Assembly (NCBI GenBank): GCA_964468345.1
Contig: CAYXVZ010000004.1
Span: forward strand, 1 to 64,000
Length of the DNA stretch: 64,000 nt
From: DALYLB01 sp964468345
GTDB taxonomy: Bacteria; Acidobacteriota; Blastocatellia; RBC074
Direction: 5' to 3'
The notes beneath the pieces were generated by a model that worked only from the letters and a program-made list of their open reading frames with translations, was not told where the DNA came from and ran no database searches. The translations under genes and the position numbers were made by a program. Numbering within the stretch: position 1 is the stretch's first letter; every line of letters starts with the position of its first letter. This document shows positions 9,370 to 18,324 of this stretch, piece after piece.

Positions 9370-9627
9370 ACGTCCTCCTGGTTTGATGTTGAATTTGCCA
9401 GTGCTCGATTGAGCAACAACCTTTCTGCAACATCGGGGCCAAACCACCGGGGGCCAAAGCCCTTAAAGCAGACAGAAAAAATTTTTCTTGCTGCCTTCAA
9501 TACTCGCGTGATAGGCTTTTATGAGAAAAACAAACATACACATACTACGCCCCGGCATTCAATCCCTCAACGAATAACGGCAATCTCACGCATCCCTGTG
9601 GATTTTAACGTGTACGTGTGAGTTCGT

Positions 9628-10665
9628 ATGCGCGAATCAGACTCGGTTTTGTGGACCTACCTGCATTCAACGGATGATGCCGAGCGAAACCGGCTGCGCG
9701 ATGAACTCCTGCAGACGTTCGCTGCTCCCTTGATCCGGCGCGCGCTACGCGAACGGCTCGGCTTCCGCGTGGGGTCGAACGGACACGACTCTTATCCGTC
9801 CGAAGCTGCCGACCTTTACCAAGATGCAATGCTCGCTTTGGTGGCAAAATTGAATCGCTCGGATGCCCACAACAATGGAATCCGAGACTTCGACAATTAC
9901 GTCCGGGGCATTACAGCGAACGCATGCCGCGACTTCCTGCGCAAGAAAGCGCCTATACGGTCGACCCAGCATCACAACCTGCGCGATCTGCTCACGCGAC
10001 ACCGCGACTTCGCCATTTGGGCGGACGAGTCAGGAGGTCACGTGTGCGGCTTTGCCGTTTGGAACGACCGCGCACCGTGTCCGATTTCCCGAGAACGGCG
10101 GGACGAAATCCTGGGCGCGCTGCGTCAATCCGGCATTGCCCGGCCCGAACGGCAGCGACTCCCACTCTCGCGCATACTTGCTGAAATCTTCAATCACGCC
10201 GGCCATCCCATCACACTGGAAATGCTGTCCGAAATTTGCATGGAGCTGCGTGCGATGCCCGACCTGCAACTGGAATCGCTCGATCAGCAGGCGGAAGAAT
10301 CGGGCTTCGATGTGGCCGACCCAACCCCGCCAGCCGATGCGCGAATCGAGATCAAAGAGCGTTTGCAGGAAGTTTGGGATGTGGTGCGGCAACTGCCACC
10401 GAATCACCGCCTCTGCTTTTGCCTGATCTTCTCGGACCCGGATGGCGAAACCGTTCTTCATCACCTGCTCAATGCCCGGCTCGTTACATTAAGCGAATTG
10501 ACTTCGACGCTTGAATTGACGCGTGAACAGTTGATGGAAATTTGGAAAGAAATGCCGCTGGAGATCGCCGCAGTAGCCAAATACCTCGGCGTGCCGCGCC
10601 CTCAGGTCGGCCAGTGGTATCACCGCGCCTTGAAACGCCTGCTCGCACATTTGACCAGGATTTAA
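9628..10665 (+). CDS. Sigma-70 family RNA polymerase sigma factor
   Basis: A 345-residue protein. The N-terminal third carries a sigma region 2 pattern (ADLYQDAMLALVAKL, then DFDNYVRGITANACRDFLRKK). The last 45 residues form a region 4 type helix-turn-helix (EIAAVAKYLGVPRPQVGQWYHRALKRL). The central 130 residues form a long insert, so the protein is longer than ordinary ECF factors (about 180-200 residues). It is directly followed by a gene with zinc-finger anti-sigma features, the usual arrangement for a sigma/anti-sigma pair. Confidence 0.85.
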   Translation: MRESDSVLWTYLHSTDDAERNRLRDELLQTFAAPLIRRALRERLGFRVGSNGHDSYPSEAADLYQDAMLALVAKLNRSDAHNNGIRDFDNYVRGITANACRDFLRKKAPIRSTQHHNLRDLLTRHRDFAIWADESGGHVCGFAVWNDRAPCPISRERRDEILGALRQSGIARPERQRLPLSRILAEIFNHAGHPITLEMLSEICMELRAMPDLQLESLDQQAEESGFDVADPTPPADARIEIKERLQEVWDVVRQLPPNHRLCFCLIFSDPDGETVLHHLLNARLVTLSELTSTLELTREQLMEIWKEMPLEIAAVAKYLGVPRPQVGQWYHRALKRLLAHLTRI

Positions 10666-10691
10666 TTTTCCCGAAGTGGAATTGAATGCCT

Positions 10692-10708
10692 TAAGCGCCG
10701 ACTCTTAC
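10692..10708 (+). repeat. 17-bp repeat copy near the anti-sigma start
   Basis: The 17 bases TAAGCGCCGACTCTTAC differ by one base from the inverted pair at 18203-18219 and 18282-18298. This copy lies between the sigma factor stop and the preferred ATG of the anti-sigma gene. It may be a regulatory or mobile palindromic sequence. Confidence 0.6.
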
Positions 10709-10714
10709 AGTGAT

Positions 10715-12094
10715 ATGAGCGCGCACCTTCACCCAGAAAAGATCGAACGCTTTTACGACCGCAGACTGAAGACGGCTGAGATGATCGCAGTCTGGGAACA
10801 CCTCGACGCCTGCGATGATTGCCACCGACTCTTCCGCGATGCTTTCCAAGCAAGACGGCGGGGGGTTCCCACCACAGTCAATCTATCACCGGCATTCTGG
10901 TTTCGCGACGAGCATTTCGATTATGAGACGATGGCGAAATATGCTGATGAAACACTCGACGCTGAGATGCGAGAGGTCGCGGAACTGCATCTTCAGACGT
11001 GCGCAGATTGCCGGCGCGAGTTGCAAAGTCTCATGGCGTTCCGACGGGCAACCGAACCGGATTTAAAACTTCGTTACGGGCCGAATCAAACCACACGGGC
11101 CTTTGGTTGGCTTTCACTCTTGTGGAATTGGCCGCGCATCAATTGGAAGCCAGCCTATGCGTATGTGGCGTTGATCCTGATCGGACTGGCAATTGGGGCT
11201 GAGGTTTCTATCTTCAAGCCGGCGCGGGACAGAAAATCAGGCCGAGAAACTCAGATTAGTCTCACTCCATCGCCTTTGGCATCCGCTTCGCCTTCGCCCG
11301 CAGTCAAAGAAAAGACGATCGCGCAGAGCCTCACAAATGAATTTTCGCCAAAGTCAAATTCCTCCCCACCCAAGCTAATACGCAGAACCCCATATCGCGC
11401 TCATCCTTCCCACTCGCAGACGCTCCTTGCACTGAATGACGGCGAGCGTAAAGTGGCACTTGATCGCAACGGCCATGTTACCGGCCTTGACGATTTACCG
11501 CCGGAAATGCGGCAATCCGTCCAAAATTCTTTATTGGCTGGCGAGGTCAAGCTACCCGATTTCCTTTCGGAATTTAGCAGTGCTAGAAGCACACTACGAG
11601 GGACAGGCGACAACATTTCATTCAGGCTGCTCTCTCCTGTTGGAGTTGTCATCGCCGATGACCGTCCCACATTCCGATGGGAACCGCTTAAAGGCGCTAC
11701 TTCCTATCGCGTCGAGATCAGCGACTCACCGAGCCGCGACCCCATCCGCAGTGATTCGCTTCCCACCAGTGCTACTGAATGGACGCTGACCGGCGCGTTA
11801 TTGCGCGACAAAACGTACTCGTGGGTCGTCGTCGCCACCGTTGGCGGCAAGGAGGTTGTTTCTCCGGATGCATCTTTGCCGGAAGCCAGGTTTAAAGTGC
11901 TAGGTGATGAGAAGGCAATCGAGTTAAATGTGCTGAAGCGCGCCGGTTCTCATCTTGCGCTTGGCGTCTTTTTCGCACGGGAAGGAATGGTCGCTGAGGC
12001 CGAAAAAGAGTTTCGAACGTTGGCCGAACGTAATCCTCAACTGCCAGAAATACAAAGAATGATTCAATCTCTTCAGTCCCGGCGATTTCCGTAG
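10715..12094 (+). CDS. Membrane-anchored zinc-finger anti-sigma factor
   Basis: A 459-residue protein from the chosen ATG. Two zinc-finger-like segments stand near the N terminus (HLDACDDCHRLF near residue 30 and HLQTCADCRREL near residue 95), as in ZAS-type anti-sigma factors. One membrane segment follows near residue 155. The outer part has a fibronectin-like fold pattern (RPTFRWEPLKGATSYRVEI) and a short C-terminal TPR-like segment. It lies 49 bases after the sigma gene and most likely holds that factor inactive. A GTG start at 10676 is the alternative; neither start has a strong ribosome site. Confidence 0.8.
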   Translation: MSAHLHPEKIERFYDRRLKTAEMIAVWEHLDACDDCHRLFRDAFQARRRGVPTTVNLSPAFWFRDEHFDYETMAKYADETLDAEMREVAELHLQTCADCRRELQSLMAFRRATEPDLKLRYGPNQTTRAFGWLSLLWNWPRINWKPAYAYVALILIGLAIGAEVSIFKPARDRKSGRETQISLTPSPLASASPSPAVKEKTIAQSLTNEFSPKSNSSPPKLIRRTPYRAHPSHSQTLLALNDGERKVALDRNGHVTGLDDLPPEMRQSVQNSLLAGEVKLPDFLSEFSSARSTLRGTGDNISFRLLSPVGVVIADDRPTFRWEPLKGATSYRVEISDSPSRDPIRSDSLPTSATEWTLTGALLRDKTYSWVVVATVGGKEVVSPDASLPEARFKVLGDEKAIELNVLKRAGSHLALGVFFAREGMVAEAEKEFRTLAERNPQLPEIQRMIQSLQSRRFP

Positions 12095-12247
12095 GATAAA
12101 TGATTGAAGGCAACAATGGACAACACAGTGCGCGTTTTTTATAATTTTCATCTGAAGGATCAACCAAACACCGCACTATCACGAATGACCGGCTTTGGCC
12201 GGCGAGGTTGTTCCATTCAAGCTTGTTCTTTCTGAAGAGGTATCCAC

Positions 12248-12520
12248 ATGGTTGAAGTTCAGATCAGTCTTCCAGAAGAAATCGCGCGGATGATTCAGAA
12301 CGGCGGCGATCTCTCGCGGCGTCTGTTGGAGATGGCCGCGCTTGAAGGATTCAAATCAGGCCTGCTTACGACCGCACAATTACAACAGATGCTCGGTTTT
12401 GAGAGCCGCTTTGATGTGGACGGCTTTCTCAAAGATCACGGCGTCTTCTTTGAGTATTCGCCTGAAGACTTGGCACAGGAAGAAGAAACGAGCCGAATGC
12501 TACTTGCCAAACGGGCCTAA
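12248..12520 (+). CDS. UPF0175-like antitoxin
   Basis: A 90-residue protein with the UPF0175 pattern: LPEEIARMI near the start, then LEMAALEGFKSGLLTTAQLQQMLGF with a helix-turn-helix, and a short acidic tail. It stands two bases before a PIN-type gene. UPF0175 proteins are the usual antitoxin partners of DUF3368/PIN toxins, so the pair is a type II toxin-antitoxin module. AAGAGG lies before the ATG. Confidence 0.82.
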   Translation: MVEVQISLPEEIARMIQNGGDLSRRLLEMAALEGFKSGLLTTAQLQQMLGFESRFDVDGFLKDHGVFFEYSPEDLAQEEETSRMLLAKRA

Positions 12521-12522
12521 CG

Positions 12523-13023
12523 ATGCCTCTCATCATCTCCGATGCGTCACCAATCCATTATTTGACGCTGATTGGCGAAACGCAGATCCTTCCGGCGCTT
12601 TACGCCAGAGTCATCATCCCGCAAAAAGTCTACGAAGAAATCCGTCGGCCGCAAACGCCGTTGATCTTAAGAGCGTTTGCCGATGCTCTCCCATCGTGGA
12701 TAGAAGTATGCGCAATCTCAACGCAAATAGACATATCACTGTTGACGCTCGATCAAGGAGAGCAGGAGGCCATTACGCTCGCGTTGGAGCTGAAAGCAGA
12801 TGCCTTGCTGATTGACGAATCGAAAGGCCGCGATGCCGCACGGCTTCACGGATTGCAGGTTATCGGCACGATGCGTGTTTTGTATGACGCTGCGGGACTC
12901 GGATTGTGTGAGTTGGAAAAGGCTTTCGAGAGATTGCGACAAACGAACTTTCGCGCTTCGGATGCACTCTACGATCACTTTCTGGCCTTGCATCGGAAGC
13001 GGCAAGACACTTCCTACACCTGA
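12523..13023 (+). CDS. DUF3368/PIN-domain toxin
   Basis: A 166-residue protein with the PIN pattern: IISDASPIHYL at the N terminus (first acidic residue), EQEAITLALELKADALLIDE in the middle (paired acidic residues), and a GTMRVLYDAAGLG segment typical of DUF3368. PIN proteins are metal-dependent ribonucleases. It follows the UPF0175-like antitoxin by two bases. It could stabilise the mobile element or act in defence. Confidence 0.85.
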   Translation: MPLIISDASPIHYLTLIGETQILPALYARVIIPQKVYEEIRRPQTPLILRAFADALPSWIEVCAISTQIDISLLTLDQGEQEAITLALELKADALLIDESKGRDAARLHGLQVIGTMRVLYDAAGLGLCELEKAFERLRQTNFRASDALYDHFLALHRKRQDTSYT

Positions 13024-13030
13024 GACCTCA

Positions 13031-15826
13031 TCATTCATTGCTGCCAATCAAAATAAATTCCGCCCAGTAAAATGGATGCTGGTAGCGACGCCCATTGATC
13101 AGGTTGAGTGACGCCTGCCGAAGCGCCTCCGATTTTGAACGTTTATCGCCTTCAAGATTTTGATAGAAGCCGGCCATCCAGTCCGATGTGAGATCGGATT
13201 TGGCTTTCCATTGCGTCACCAATGTTGACCGGCAGCCAGCCGCAATGAATGCCCATGACAAGCCGATGACCCCTTCGCCTGCGCCGATTCTTCCTCGCGC
13301 CGTTTCGCAGGCTGAAAGAACCGCCAAGTCAGCGTTGAGCTTAAGATCTAAAAGTTCACGCGCCTCAAGCCGGCCATTTTCATTGGCAGCAGCTCCGGCC
13401 TTGGCCAGAAGCAGGAACGATTGAAGTGGACGCCGATTGTCGAAGGTCCCGTGTGTGGCGAAATGGAGTATGGAAGCGCCAGGGGCAAAGGTATTGAACG
13501 CTCGTTCGCTAGCCTGTTCGCCGATCAGAATCCGCTTCTGATTCGGCGGAAAAAGGTCGGCCAGTCGCTTCACTTCTGTCTCGGCATCGGGCAATGGTTC
13601 GAATTGTTCGTCATTCGGTTCCCTGCTGATGGCTGGATTGCCGAATGCGAGTAGCGAGGGCGATATCCCCGCGCGCTGTCCTTTTCGATCATTCGCAACC
13701 TTTAGCACGCCGAGCGAAGGCGCGTGGTAGATGGCGAAGTCTTCAATGAGGTATCGGTCTTCGCGAGGTTGCAGAGCATGGAACGGCAACTCCCATAAAA
13801 TCCCATCCGGGATAATGCAAAGCGTTGTCTTCCCTTGAAGCCGGGCTTCCGCAGGTTTGACCAGCAAATCATAAAGCTCGCGCAGTGGCGCGCCCAGGCC
13901 CGCGCGACGATCGAGAATCAACTGCCGCAACCGTTCGACACGGCTTGTCAGATCGTCACGCTTCAATGGGATCGGATAAATCTGGATATCCGGCTGCTGA
14001 GCATTCTTCGTCAGAACAAAGAGAAATACGCGCTCGTCGCCGACGACGTATTCAAGATAGGCCGTGCTCGGATCGCGCACAAGGCCGGCCAGATCGGAGG
14101 GGATAAGCGGCGGAAATCCAGTCCGGTCCGAATTCATCATTTCGAGCAAGACGCGCGCCTTCGCCCGCTCGGCGACCAGCAACCCGTCAAGTGGCTGTCG
14201 TTCAGCGGCTAGCAATTCGATCAGCACATGATACGCCGCAACTTTGTTCTCGAAGTAAAGCTGCCGCTCCTCCTCGCGACCTGCGACGCGATGTCGCATC
14301 GTCTCAGCCTCTTCGATCGCCTGCTTCAAAGTCTGAAAGGCCTGTGCTGCCTTGTTCGCTTCGAGATATGCGCGGCCGAGCGTCGTAGCGCTCAGGAACG
14401 AAAGGTTCGAAAAACGCAATTGGCGGGCGAGTCGAAGGGCTCGATCAGCCAGTTCGACGGCACGATCATAACGGCCCGTGTCGAGAAAAACTTCTGATTG
14501 GCGCCAGAAAATTTCAGCAATCCGCGTTTGATCCTCGACTTCCCTGGCAATCACCAGGCTGCGATCGAGAATTTCAAGGGCTTCCATGTATTGACGCTTT
14601 TCGCGCAAAACCGCACCGATCCCTTCGCCCGCTGCGATCATCAAATCACGGTTTGAAACTGCCGTCGCTCCTGCCAGGCTCTTCCGAAACGAGTCCAACG
14701 CTCGGACCAAATCGCCGCGCCGCTGCGCGCTGACGCCAAGGTTCAACAACACCCGCGTAGATTCCAAGGAGTTGTTTCGCGCCTGCTGAAGCTTGAGACT
14801 TTGCGCCAAAAAGTCGTCGGCTTTCCCATAATCTTCCTGCTCCAAAAAGAGCACGCCCAGATCATTGAGAAAGTTGGCCTCCATCTCTTGCCGAGAGATT
14901 TTTTGGGCCATGGCGAGAGCGAGTTGCAAAAACTGAAGCGCCTGGCGGGGATCGCCTCCATATTTATAGACGCGACCGATGGCAGCCAATGTGTCCGCAA
15001 TGTTGGCGCCATATTTCATCGTCCCCTTGTCCAGAGCCTGATAAATCGCAAGGGACCGCTGAAGATGGTCAATTGCACGCGAGTAATCTCCTTCCCGCTG
15101 GAAAAGCGCCCCCAGCGTGGAAAGCGCACTTGCCACGCCATACTCATCCGGCCACATGCCGCTCGGTGCGTCGCTCGTCTTCAACGATTCGGCCAGCTTC
15201 AGGCATTCTTCGGAAAGTGCACGTGCTTGTTTATAGTCTTCGGCGATGAGATGAAGTGTGCCGAGATCGCTGAGGACATAAAGCACATCTCGCCATGCGC
15301 CGGCATCCTCATAGAACCGTTTGGCGAGGAAGTATGCGTGGATCGCCTCCTGCGTTCTCCCGACTCCCGACAGAACGAGTCCCCGGCCATACCAGGCAGC
15401 GCCCAGTCGCTTCCGGTCGTTCAATATTTGCGCGATTTCGATGGCTGCATCATAAAGATGGAGTGAGCGTTCCCCTCCAGCATTGCCATAAACCGACATG
15501 GCGCGCGTCATTAACTTTTTCCAGAAACCAGGCGTTAAAAGATTCCGATGTCGCGTCAATAACGCGTGAAGCTCCTCCCTTTGCCCGGGAGGGATCTTTT
15601 CGATGTGGGCGAGCAGCGTATCCTCGTTCAACGCCGGTGATTGGGAGTAACAGGGAAATAACGGCAGAAAGGCCAGTGAAAGAACTGCGATGCCCGCCGG
15701 CCGGAAGAATGGCCTTTTTCTTCCGGCCGGCGCGGGTTTGCCGCCCGCAATTGGGCGGGGGTTAATCGCTCGGTGAGCAATCAACCAGTGAATCATTGGG
15801 TGGATTGTGAATCGGCGAATTGACAT
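13031..15826 (-). CDS. Exported CHAT-domain protease with TPR repeats
   Basis: A 931-residue protein. A hydrophobic segment near residues 40-60 looks like a signal or anchor. About ten tetratricopeptide-like repeats follow through residue 500, with a coiled stretch after them. The C-terminal third is a CHAT caspase-like domain: His792 in LHFATHG and Cys840 in VLSACET form the expected catalytic pair. GGGGA precedes the ATG, which overlaps the stop of a small exported-peptide gene by one base (TAATG), so the two are coupled. CHAT-TPR proteins act in cell death, defence and protein processing. Confidence 0.88.
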   Translation of the reverse strand: MSIRRFTIHPMIHWLIAHRAINPRPIAGGKPAPAGRKRPFFRPAGIAVLSLAFLPLFPCYSQSPALNEDTLLAHIEKIPPGQREELHALLTRHRNLLTPGFWKKLMTRAMSVYGNAGGERSLHLYDAAIEIAQILNDRKRLGAAWYGRGLVLSGVGRTQEAIHAYFLAKRFYEDAGAWRDVLYVLSDLGTLHLIAEDYKQARALSEECLKLAESLKTSDAPSGMWPDEYGVASALSTLGALFQREGDYSRAIDHLQRSLAIYQALDKGTMKYGANIADTLAAIGRVYKYGGDPRQALQFLQLALAMAQKISRQEMEANFLNDLGVLFLEQEDYGKADDFLAQSLKLQQARNNSLESTRVLLNLGVSAQRRGDLVRALDSFRKSLAGATAVSNRDLMIAAGEGIGAVLREKRQYMEALEILDRSLVIAREVEDQTRIAEIFWRQSEVFLDTGRYDRAVELADRALRLARQLRFSNLSFLSATTLGRAYLEANKAAQAFQTLKQAIEEAETMRHRVAGREEERQLYFENKVAAYHVLIELLAAERQPLDGLLVAERAKARVLLEMMNSDRTGFPPLIPSDLAGLVRDPSTAYLEYVVGDERVFLFVLTKNAQQPDIQIYPIPLKRDDLTSRVERLRQLILDRRAGLGAPLRELYDLLVKPAEARLQGKTTLCIIPDGILWELPFHALQPREDRYLIEDFAIYHAPSLGVLKVANDRKGQRAGISPSLLAFGNPAISREPNDEQFEPLPDAETEVKRLADLFPPNQKRILIGEQASERAFNTFAPGASILHFATHGTFDNRRPLQSFLLLAKAGAAANENGRLEARELLDLKLNADLAVLSACETARGRIGAGEGVIGLSWAFIAAGCRSTLVTQWKAKSDLTSDWMAGFYQNLEGDKRSKSEALRQASLNLINGRRYQHPFYWAEFILIGSNE

Positions 15827-16032
15827 TAGATCCCCATCAGACCCGCAAGGGCGGCAGCAAGCGCCGCCCAAAAACCGGGAGGCGTCTGTTGCGGTGCAGG
15901 GGCTGTCTTGGTCGTCGTGGCTGTCCCTTGCGGGTCGTCGTCATTGCCATAGGCTGCCGTGCCGAACGCGCCGCCACATGTGAGCGCCAGCGCCAACAAA
16001 AAACTACTCAGAATCAGTTTCTGCTTTTTCAT
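15826..16032 (-). CDS. Tiny exported peptide coupled to the CHAT gene
   Basis: A 68-residue protein starting MKKQKLILSS with a clear signal peptide ending near residue 27. The mature part is short: an acidic start, a Thr/Pro/Gln-rich linker, and a hydrophobic C terminus (GFWAALAAALAGLMGI). AGGAG precedes the ATG at good spacing. Its stop overlaps the CHAT gene start (TAATG). The coupling suggests the peptide is the partner, substrate or regulator of the CHAT protein. This is inference. Confidence 0.72.
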   Translation of the reverse strand: MKKQKLILSSFLLALALTCGGAFGTAAYGNDDDPQGTATTTKTAPAPQQTPPGFWAALAAALAGLMGI

Positions 16033-16049
16033 ACAGGTACTCCTTTCCA

Positions 16050-16067
16050 TGCCGCGCCAGCGCGGCA
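16050..16067. repeat. Short GC-rich hairpin upstream of the peptide gene
   Basis: TGCCGCGC at 16050-16057 and GCGCGGCA at 16060-16067 are perfect complements with a two-base gap. It lies about 18 bases before the start of the small exported-peptide gene and shares its core with the palindrome at 16112-16131. It could be an operator or leader hairpin. Confidence 0.5.
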
Positions 16068-16111
16068 CAGTACGTGGTTGTTGATGGGATGCAGTGATTG
16101 CGAAAAGAACA

Positions 16112-16131
16112 TTTGCCGCGCGCGCGGCAAA
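16112..16131 (-). terminator. Palindromic terminator after the S9 peptidase gene
   Basis: A 20-bp perfect palindrome (TTTGCCGCGC and its complement). On the minus strand it is followed by ATGTTCTTTT, which gives a hairpin plus a U-rich stretch, as in an intrinsic terminator. It lies 27 bases downstream of the leftward peptidase gene. Confidence 0.55.
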
Positions 16132-16157
16132 GCCGGGTGAGCGTTGACGGGATGCGT

Positions 16158-18131
16158 CTATTTCAGAAGGAACTCTTTGACGAAGAGGATCGTCGCATAG
16201 AGTCTGTAGTTGCGGTTCGCGGCCTTCACGAATCCATGGCCTTCATCTTTGGCGAGTAAATACCAAACAGGGATGCCCGCTTTTTTTGCAGCCTGCACCA
16301 GGGCTTCCGATTCATTGACGGGGACACGCGGGTCGTTTTTCCCCTGGATGATGAGCATCGGCTTTTGAATCTTCCGCACATTGTTGATCGGCGCGGTCTT
16401 TTCCATAAACGCTTTCGTCTTCGGATCGCGTTCATCGCCATATTCGGCGCGTTGAACGTCCCGCCGCCAACCTTCGGTGTTGGCAACGTACGAAGCCAAA
16501 TTGGTCGGCCCGGCTTCGGAAACCACGCCACGAATCCGATTGCCATACCGCGTGGCCGCAAAGAGTGAGAGATAGCCGCCATAGCTTCCACCTTGCAGCA
16601 AAACGCGGTTTGCGTCGAGGTCCGGCTGCGCCTTGATCCAATCGAGCAGCTCGCCGATGTCCTTCACGGCGTCTTCGCGTCGCAGGCCGTCATCGAGTTT
16701 CAAAAATGCCTTGCCAAAACCGGACGAGCCGCGCACGTTTGGGTAAATCTTCACGACTCCCAGCTCATTCATAAAGAAATTGTCTTCGTAGCCATATTCG
16801 GGCCGGGCCTGTTCTTCGGGGCCACCGTGAATATCAATGATGATGGGCCGCTTGCCGGCGAACGAAGTGGGCGGGCGATAAAGGAGACCGGAGATTTCGC
16901 GTCCATCAAAACTCTTCCAGCGAATCAATTCGGGCGTGGTGAGCTTTTCGGGATCGGCGCCACCAGAAACGCTCCTCGACCAGCGTTCTATTTTCAGAGT
17001 CGCTGCATCAAGCGAAAGTACATCATTCGGCGTGCGCGATGATTTGAAATTGAATGCGAGATCCGTCGAGTTATTGTGCCATTTCAAATCGGAGACGATG
17101 CCCGCGGGCAATGAGGAGATCGATTTCTGTTGACCGCTGGCCGTGTCGAGCAAATGGAGGCGCGATAGCCCGTTTTCATTGGTCACAAACGCGATCGACT
17201 TTCCATCCGGCGAGAGCCGAAACTCCTCTATGTCCCACTTTAGTGCGGCGCTCAAATTCTGAAGCCGCCCATCAGCGAGATTTAGGTACGCCAGGTAGCG
17301 AACATCCGATTCATAATCGCTGATGAGGTAAATCCCCTTACCATCTTTAGCGAACCGCGGACGGCTAAAATAGGCGCGCTCCTTTTCACTTCTTCCCAAC
17401 AGCAATCGACGTTCGCCCGTTTCCACATCAACCAGCCCTAGCTTGCTGTTCGTGTTAGAGAGAAATTCGCAGTAGGCAACCAGCTTATCATCCGGCGACC
17501 AGTCATACGCTTTTAGATAATTACCGGTGGATTCGACCAGCAACCGGTTACTTTTCGGATCGAAGGGATTGATGAGGGATAGCCCAACGCCCTCCGCCCT
17601 GGCGGGCGAAAAGCTATAAACAACTCTGTCACCCGCATTCGACCAAACGAATTCCGTGTTCCTCGATTTTCCCTCAGAAAGGCGCGCGCTCGCGCGCCTT
17701 TCTATGTCATAGAGATACATCTGAAACGATTCATCGCCGTCGGCATCACGGTTATAAATCAGATGCTTTGCCTGTGGTTGAAAATAAAGATCGTAGATGC
17801 CGCCCATTTGCAGGGAAAACCAGATTTTCTGTGCACTCTCAGGGGCTTCGATCCGCGAAACCCAAGCCGCGGTCGAAATCCCTTTCACCCACAACTCGCG
17901 CTTTGCCGGATGCCAACCAAGCAGCGGTAATCCATACGCGCCGGTATACCGTTTCATCTGCTGCGCCAGTGACATGGGAACGGACGGAATGCCCTGCGTC
18001 TCGATGCCTTCCGGCGCATTGACGATCCCTTCCTGCGCCGAAGCTGCTCGAAGGCTTATTCGTTCTGAAATAGATATGGCGATGACGGCAAACAGTCCGA
18101 TAAACAAGAATCGTTTCATTGACAGCACCAT
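16158..18131 (-). CDS. Exported prolyl oligopeptidase (S9) family peptidase
   Basis: A 657-residue protein with an N-terminal signal peptide (LFIGLFAVIAISISERISLRA). The first two thirds have WD-like beta-propeller repeats (for example KLVAYCEFLSNTN and KSIAFVTNENG). The last 250 residues are an alpha/beta hydrolase with a GGSYGGY nucleophile elbow (Ser), a NDPRVP loop (Asp) and DEGHGF (His). This is the S9 layout: the propeller gates a serine peptidase site. The second ATG, four codons later, may be the true start. It is a separate leftward unit. Confidence 0.9.
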   Translation of the reverse strand: MVLSMKRFLFIGLFAVIAISISERISLRAASAQEGIVNAPEGIETQGIPSVPMSLAQQMKRYTGAYGLPLLGWHPAKRELWVKGISTAAWVSRIEAPESAQKIWFSLQMGGIYDLYFQPQAKHLIYNRDADGDESFQMYLYDIERRASARLSEGKSRNTEFVWSNAGDRVVYSFSPARAEGVGLSLINPFDPKSNRLLVESTGNYLKAYDWSPDDKLVAYCEFLSNTNSKLGLVDVETGERRLLLGRSEKERAYFSRPRFAKDGKGIYLISDYESDVRYLAYLNLADGRLQNLSAALKWDIEEFRLSPDGKSIAFVTNENGLSRLHLLDTASGQQKSISSLPAGIVSDLKWHNNSTDLAFNFKSSRTPNDVLSLDAATLKIERWSRSVSGGADPEKLTTPELIRWKSFDGREISGLLYRPPTSFAGKRPIIIDIHGGPEEQARPEYGYEDNFFMNELGVVKIYPNVRGSSGFGKAFLKLDDGLRREDAVKDIGELLDWIKAQPDLDANRVLLQGGSYGGYLSLFAATRYGNRIRGVVSEAGPTNLASYVANTEGWRRDVQRAEYGDERDPKTKAFMEKTAPINNVRKIQKPMLIIQGKNDPRVPVNESEALVQAAKKAGIPVWYLLAKDEGHGFVKAANRNYRLYATILFVKEFLLK

Positions 18132-18202
18132 TCGATGAGATTGCGTTTATGGGGGGAACGCGATCAAGGGTAATTGAGCGATTGCGAGAATCCTATTTCA
18201 CC

Positions 18203-18298
18203 GTAAGAGACGGCGCTTATGCCTTCTAATGTCAGTCGCAAGGAAAAATATATTTCGAATCTCGACTGAAATCATCGCCCGTAAGCGCCGTCTCTTAC
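18203..18298. repeat. 17-bp inverted repeat pair flanking 62 bases
   Basis: GTAAGAGACGGCGCTTA at 18203-18219 is the exact complement of the sequence at 18282-18298. The pair lies between the peptidase and the sigma-54 activator genes, in the leader of the latter. A third copy with one mismatch is at 10692-10708. A small palindromic transposable sequence or a regulatory pair are both possible. Confidence 0.7.
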
Positions 18299-18324
18299 AA
18301 AGCCGCAACAAAGATGGAGGCGCT

